The translations under genes were made by a program, and so were the position numbers. A stretch of DNA of 64,000 bases from Pontederia crassipes (lineage: Eukaryota; Streptophyta; Magnoliopsida; Commelinales; Pontederiaceae), in contig CM060192.1 of NCBI GenBank assembly GCA_030549335.1, positions 23,006,157 through 23,070,156 on the forward strand. The letters run 5' to 3'. Below, piece after piece: positions 60,002 to 64,000 of the stretch; the first letter of the stretch is position 1; every line of letters begins with the position of its first letter. Below the pieces are notes generated by a model. It made no database searches and was not told where the DNA came from. It was given only the letters and a program-made list of their open reading frames with translations.

Positions 60002-61799
60002 CCTGACGCGAGTAATATTATGGGGGCAAATAGTTGATTTTTTTTTATGTATTGATTTATAGTTTATTGGATAGATATAATTGTTAATCATTGCCGATCA
60101 TTTGATTAACATCCCTGATGATTATACATTTGCCTTCATATTGATTATTATTGTTATTACACCCAATCATGATATTGATTATAGTATTGATCTATTGACC
60201 TAGTTATTGATTGACTTTGATCAAATTGTTATTGTATTTAATTGAATATTATTATATCTGATCATATCATTAATTAATATATTGATCTAGTGATTTTTTT
60301 ATTGGGTCATGTTTAACCTAAGATAAATTGTTAAAGATAGACAAATGAGGCAATTGCGATAAAAATTGAAAATTGTTGGGCTTATGTCTACTGATTGTTA
60401 CTGAGATGGATTGGGCCTTCGGACTAATTACACCTCCGGACTGATAGGGCTTTCAGACTAACATTGCATCTTTGGGATGATAGGCCTTCGGGCTGATAGG
60501 ACCTTCGAACTAATTGTACCTTCGGGTTGGTAGGGCCTTTAGGCTAATTGCGCCTTCGGGCTGATGGATAATTAAATTGAATTGAGCAAATTGCATAAAA
60601 ACTATGACCGTCTTGAATGTGGTCCTTCGTCTTCCATCATATCTGAACTTATTGATTGACATGAAGTGGCATGGTGTCCCTTAATAATAGAAAATTCACA
60701 TATTACGTCCAAAAGGATTGATTGCAACTCCAAAGATTAAATTGATAATCGAATGAAATTGAATTGATAATTGACTTATTAATTGGATTGCACCATAGTG
60801 GCTGATGGACAATTGATTTCGCTTTAATGGTTGATAGACTATTGATTTCGTCCTTTTGCTTGATAGATAATCGAATTGCGCCTTTATGGCTGATGGATAA
60901 TAAATTGCGGGCTTTGCGTCTGATAGATAAATTGATAAATCATTAATAGAATTGAATTGATGATTGTTATTGTGACCTTCATCGACCTTTGGCCAATTGA
61001 AAATTGATCAATTGATAATCGTAAATTGAATTGATAATTGAGAATTATGGCATTCACAATTGGTAATTGATTTAAGATAATTGAATCGAATTAAATGGAT
61101 ATTGATTATCAGTAATTGATGATTCATATTGTTTATTATAATGGGTGACCCTATATACTGAGTTATCTCATTGGGCTTTGCTCATGTACTTGGATCCATA
61201 CAGGTGATGGAGATAGTAGAACGATTGGTGACTTCTCTGATGAGTGACATGCACATGAATATAGAGTGCATTATTGTATAGACGTGGGCCCTAACCCACA
61301 TATTATTGGATGTTGTATAAATGACTTTTGCATACTATAAATTATTATAAATTAAGTCTTCCACTATTTTAAACTAGGATGTTGACTGATCATAGTTAAG
61401 TCATAGAATTGAGTGGCCTCGCGAGATAGCCTTCTGGGCAAACAAAGAGAAAAAAAATCTCGGAGTGTTACATGTTGTTCACAAGCGTTGCCCGACCAAC
61501 CCCTTCTCCCCCGCTAGTGGAGGTGCCTTTAGGCTGCGATTACTAATGTTATTTACATACCACTTGCGCATGTTGAACAACAGTTTTCGGAGCTAACATG
61601 TAGCCTCATGGAACGCTTTCTAGGAAGTGTATCAAGATCAAAGAACTTTGTGCGGGACTTCCACAAATCTAGGGGCTCGATTAGCAGATCCTTGAGCGCG
61701 AGCTAGGTAATGCATACCTATTATACACCTTCTCTAACCCAGTTGACAGGATGCAAGTACCTATTATACACCTACTCATGAGGTCGCTAGCAAGTTTCA

Positions 61800-62109
61800 G
61801 GGGTTACCTTCTGTCGGTCAATCTGTCACCCATTCTTTCACCCATTCGAAGAGTGTATGGCTACCTGCCAATTTGGATCTAGATTTTGGGGTTGGCTTTC
61901 GAGTTTCACTGCTCAGACTCCGTTCGATGGATTGCAACCCATTTCAAGCCCCCTCAGTATCTAGATGAACAAGCAATGCACACTAGGATCTGTGTGGAAT
62001 TGGACATCACTCAACCTCTCAAGTAGGGAGTATGGGTTGCCTTGTCGAACGGCAATCGCCTTTTTCAACGTGTCTTATAAGAAAATATTCCTACCTTTTG
62101 TTTTAGGTG
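61800..62109 (+). pseudogene. LINE ORF1 fragment (DUF4283/knuckle start)
   Basis: In mixed frames it reads WLPANLDLDFGVGF-like (family WVRLPxLPLEFW), TRICVELDITQPLK and ENIPTFCFRCD, the start of the CCHC knuckle (YExLPxFCxxC). It is cut in the middle of the knuckle by the start of an LTR at 62110. Confidence 0.6.
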
Positions 62110-63440
62110 TGATGTGAAAAATATTTATACACATTTTCATATCTGCTAGGCATGCATCGTGTTCATAAATGACTATAATTTTAACTCCTAATGCATGAAT
62201 TATTTCTATGCACAATAAATTTTCATATTCTTCACATTAATTTACAAAAGGGATGATTTTTATTAGGTCATGTTGCTTTAGCCCTTGTAGGAAGTTAACA
62301 GACGCCGACAGATGGAAGGGAGAAGCCAGATCTCACGTGTTGCTTTTTGCACCAGAAGAAGGATGCTCTGCTTAAGGAAAAAGAGACCACCCAAACCAAC
62401 AGCCATCATCTTACCTTTGGGGACCAGCCAAATAGTCCAGCCAAATAGTTCTGCCATGTGGCAATAGGAAGCTTCTTCTGAAGGACCACTAGAGCATAAT
62501 AGGGGCAAAAGCTACAACCATTGGCAGTTGGTGGAGAACATTAGGCAAGAGGCTATAAAAGGAGGTAAGGAGCAACCAAAAAGGACAGAGGCTATAAAAG
62601 TTTCAGCGACCTTGTTTTGTTTTGTTTTATTGGAACCTATCGCTTGTTTCTATTTTGTTATGTATTCGTGTTTTCCAACAATTTCATGTTTGGATTGAGA
62701 TTAACAATCATTCTTGCTTCGCCGCCCGAGAGGGATACTCGCATGCTACATTCAGTTGAACCCCGAGAGGGACTTAAGCTAGACAAAAGTCAATATTTGC
62801 GAGCGAGATGATTCTTGCTTGGTTTCCTTGTTGTAGTGGCAATGACAATTATTAATCTATTTGTTTAGGTGTCATGAACTTACGAACCCCCACCCGAGAG
62901 GGACATTTGCATTCTAAACTCTAGTATACATGCTGAGAGGCAGAACAAGAGTTTCAGACATCATAAATGGATTCATAACTCATGTAGAATCTCTTTTGTT
63001 TCCTATTTTGTTCTGCCATTGTTGTTTCTTATTGTTGCACGAGATTGTTGCGGACAAGTTGAGTGTTCCTTATTATGAGGTTATCCAATACGCACGTTGA
63101 AGGATATTCGGATGTTTTTACCTTAATATTTAAAGAACAAAAGAAATCCCCAGCATTTGTTTCTATTGATTTCTCGATCTTTTCGATCTCGTTATTGCTT
63201 CTTTGTTATTTTCATATTACGAAAATGACAAAAACATTCAGTATAGCCATTTCATTTTCTATCATATCTCATTTTGCCGCATGAATTCCTTCCTAGTTTT
63301 TAGTACTTCAGATTTTGGGATTGATCCGAAGTCCTTTTTGAAGATTTCATGAAGTAGCTTCCCTATGGATCGAACCTCAAGCATTGCAGTGATGTTCCGT
63401 ATACTTGCATATCACATCGTGATAGTGTAAAGAGATCATA
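62110..63440 (+). mobile_element. 5' LTR of an Athila/Tat-type element
   Basis: Starts TGATGTGAAAAATATTTATA, like the TGATGC start of the other Tat-type LTR. TATAAAAGG boxes lie near 62553 and 62591. Near the end it has TATGGATCGAACC and GTATACTTGCATATCAC, matching the pre-terminal signature. Three CCCGAGAGGGA motifs occur at about 62726, 62763 and 62892. The right end is unclear (CACATCG at 63419 or GATCA at 63440). It interrupts a LINE fragment. Confidence 0.55.
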
Positions 63441-63610
63441 AATTTTAAAAGTTAATTCAATATTTTCTTTTGTGCTCAAGAGCAATACACTTGTGGGAGG
63501 GTAAACAAACGTCTTGAGGCAGTAGCCTTTCATACGTAACCCTTTCTACATGTAGAGCGTCAGTTTTCAATTACTTTGTGCTCTCTATACACATTTTTTG
63601 CAAGTTAAGT

Positions 63611-63630
63611 TTTTAACGTTGTTGCCGAGG
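63611..63630 (+). other. Leader/primer-site signature of the Tat-type element
   Basis: TTTTAACGTTGTTGCCGAGG is a decayed form of the TTTTGGCGCCGTTGCCGGGG sequence found just inside the 5' LTR of Athila/Tat elements. It lies about 170-190 bp beyond the inferred LTR end, so the boundary or an insertion needs resolving. Confidence 0.5.
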
Positions 63631-63857
63631 AATCTCACACACTTTCGTTTGTGATCATCGATATTGCTTCATGCCAATATTCGAAATCTTTCTAGTGAAA
63701 ACTATGTTTCATATGTCCAAATCATTGTTATATAATTCACACCTTGTACGTGTTTTTCTCAACCAACTTAGCTGCTTCTTTCTCGCAATTTTTCTTTTAT
63801 TTTCTTTTCAAAGTACACTTTTTGTTTTCTCTTTGCTAACCCACTAACCCAACTTGT

Positions 63858-64000
63858 ATGTCAAGTGCTGAACGAGATTTTATGAGCACTAGTGAGCGAG
63901 AGATTTCACAACCCAATTTAGGTCCCGATTTTGGTCCTGAAATTTGAGAAATATGGAAAGAAGGCGCAGAGCTTGAAGGCGCGCCTCTTAATAGGAAGGA
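63858..64000 (+). pseudogene. Start of Tat-type gag, with nonsense codon (partial)
   Basis: An open frame of 29 codons begins MSSAERDFMSTSEREIS and meets TGA at 63945-63947. The same frame then continues EIWKEGAELEGAPLNRK to the window end. The TGA stands where Trp would fit, so this looks like one nonsense mutation in a gag frame. Placement after the LTR and leader signature supports gag; no conserved gag domain is reached before the window ends. Confidence 0.5.

Larger units (their letters stand above)
58634..61472 (+). mobile_element. Solo LTR of the Tekay-like family
   Basis: 2839 bp from TGTAACATC to GAGTGTTACA with a perfect 5-bp target duplication TGTTG (58629-58633, 61473-61477). It shares layout with the 8.9-16.6 kb LTRs: TATA at 59251-59258, palindromic motif array at 59668-60001, then repeated CCTTCGGRCTRAT blocks (60410-60560) and GCCTTTATGG/GATGGATAAT repeats (60790-60930). 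No internal region remains. Confidence 0.9.

Overview
This window is nuclear DNA of a flowering plant, most likely a monocot. It carries plant retrotransposon lineages (Tekay-type chromovirus, Athila/Tat-type Ty3, RNase H-bearing L1 LINE), CACTA, hAT and Mutator-type DNA transposons, and plant telomere heptamers. The one long intact gene (NFS1) is intronless with a strongly GC-rich third codon position, a monocot habit. Species cannot be named from the sequence. About 90% of the window is transposon-derived or AT-rich repeat.

Only two genes look intact. A secreted cysteine-rich peptide of the EPIDERMAL PATTERNING FACTOR-like family (EPFL1/2/3 clade) lies at 6423-6930 in two exons. Mitochondrial cysteine desulfurase NFS1 lies at 33700-35058 on the minus strand as one exon. 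They are unrelated in function and 27 kb apart.

Layout. 1-5.1 kb: broken Athila/Tat pol with its long non-coding 3' region, abutting the 3' end and LTR of a chromovirus. 5.1-8.9 kb: EPFL locus. 8.9-16.6 kb: non-autonomous Tekay-like element with 2.4 kb LTRs. 16.6-25 kb: a minus-strand LTR, a degenerate LTR-like block and a ~188-bp tandem array. 25-32.4 kb: two Tekay-family LTR pieces in opposite orientation around a 3.1 kb CACTA element, then a broken gag. 33.7-35.4 kb: NFS1 and its promoter, with an 11-unit telomere-like heptamer array upstream. 37.4-46.7 kb: a dead LINE on the minus strand, interrupted by a 1.48 kb hAT element and a 1.8 kb Tat-type solo LTR, each with target duplications. 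46.9-47.7 kb: small Pack-MULE holding a fragment resembling 3-ketodihydrosphingosine reductase. 47.7-58 kb: AT-rich repeat units interrupted by a 3.5 kb long-TIR MULE carrying a GRF zinc-finger gene remnant, a broken UGT78-type glucosyltransferase and an interstitial telomere tract. 58.2-64 kb: LINE fragments, a 2.8 kb solo LTR with a perfect 5-bp target duplication, and the 5' end of another Athila/Tat-type element.

The most notable unexplained structure is that several unrelated LTRs carry arrays of short GC-rich palindromes. In three LTRs of the Tekay-like family the array starts about 415-418 bp downstream of the TATA box. I found no unknown multigene system; the novelty is in transposon structure, gene-fragment capture and repeat arrays.
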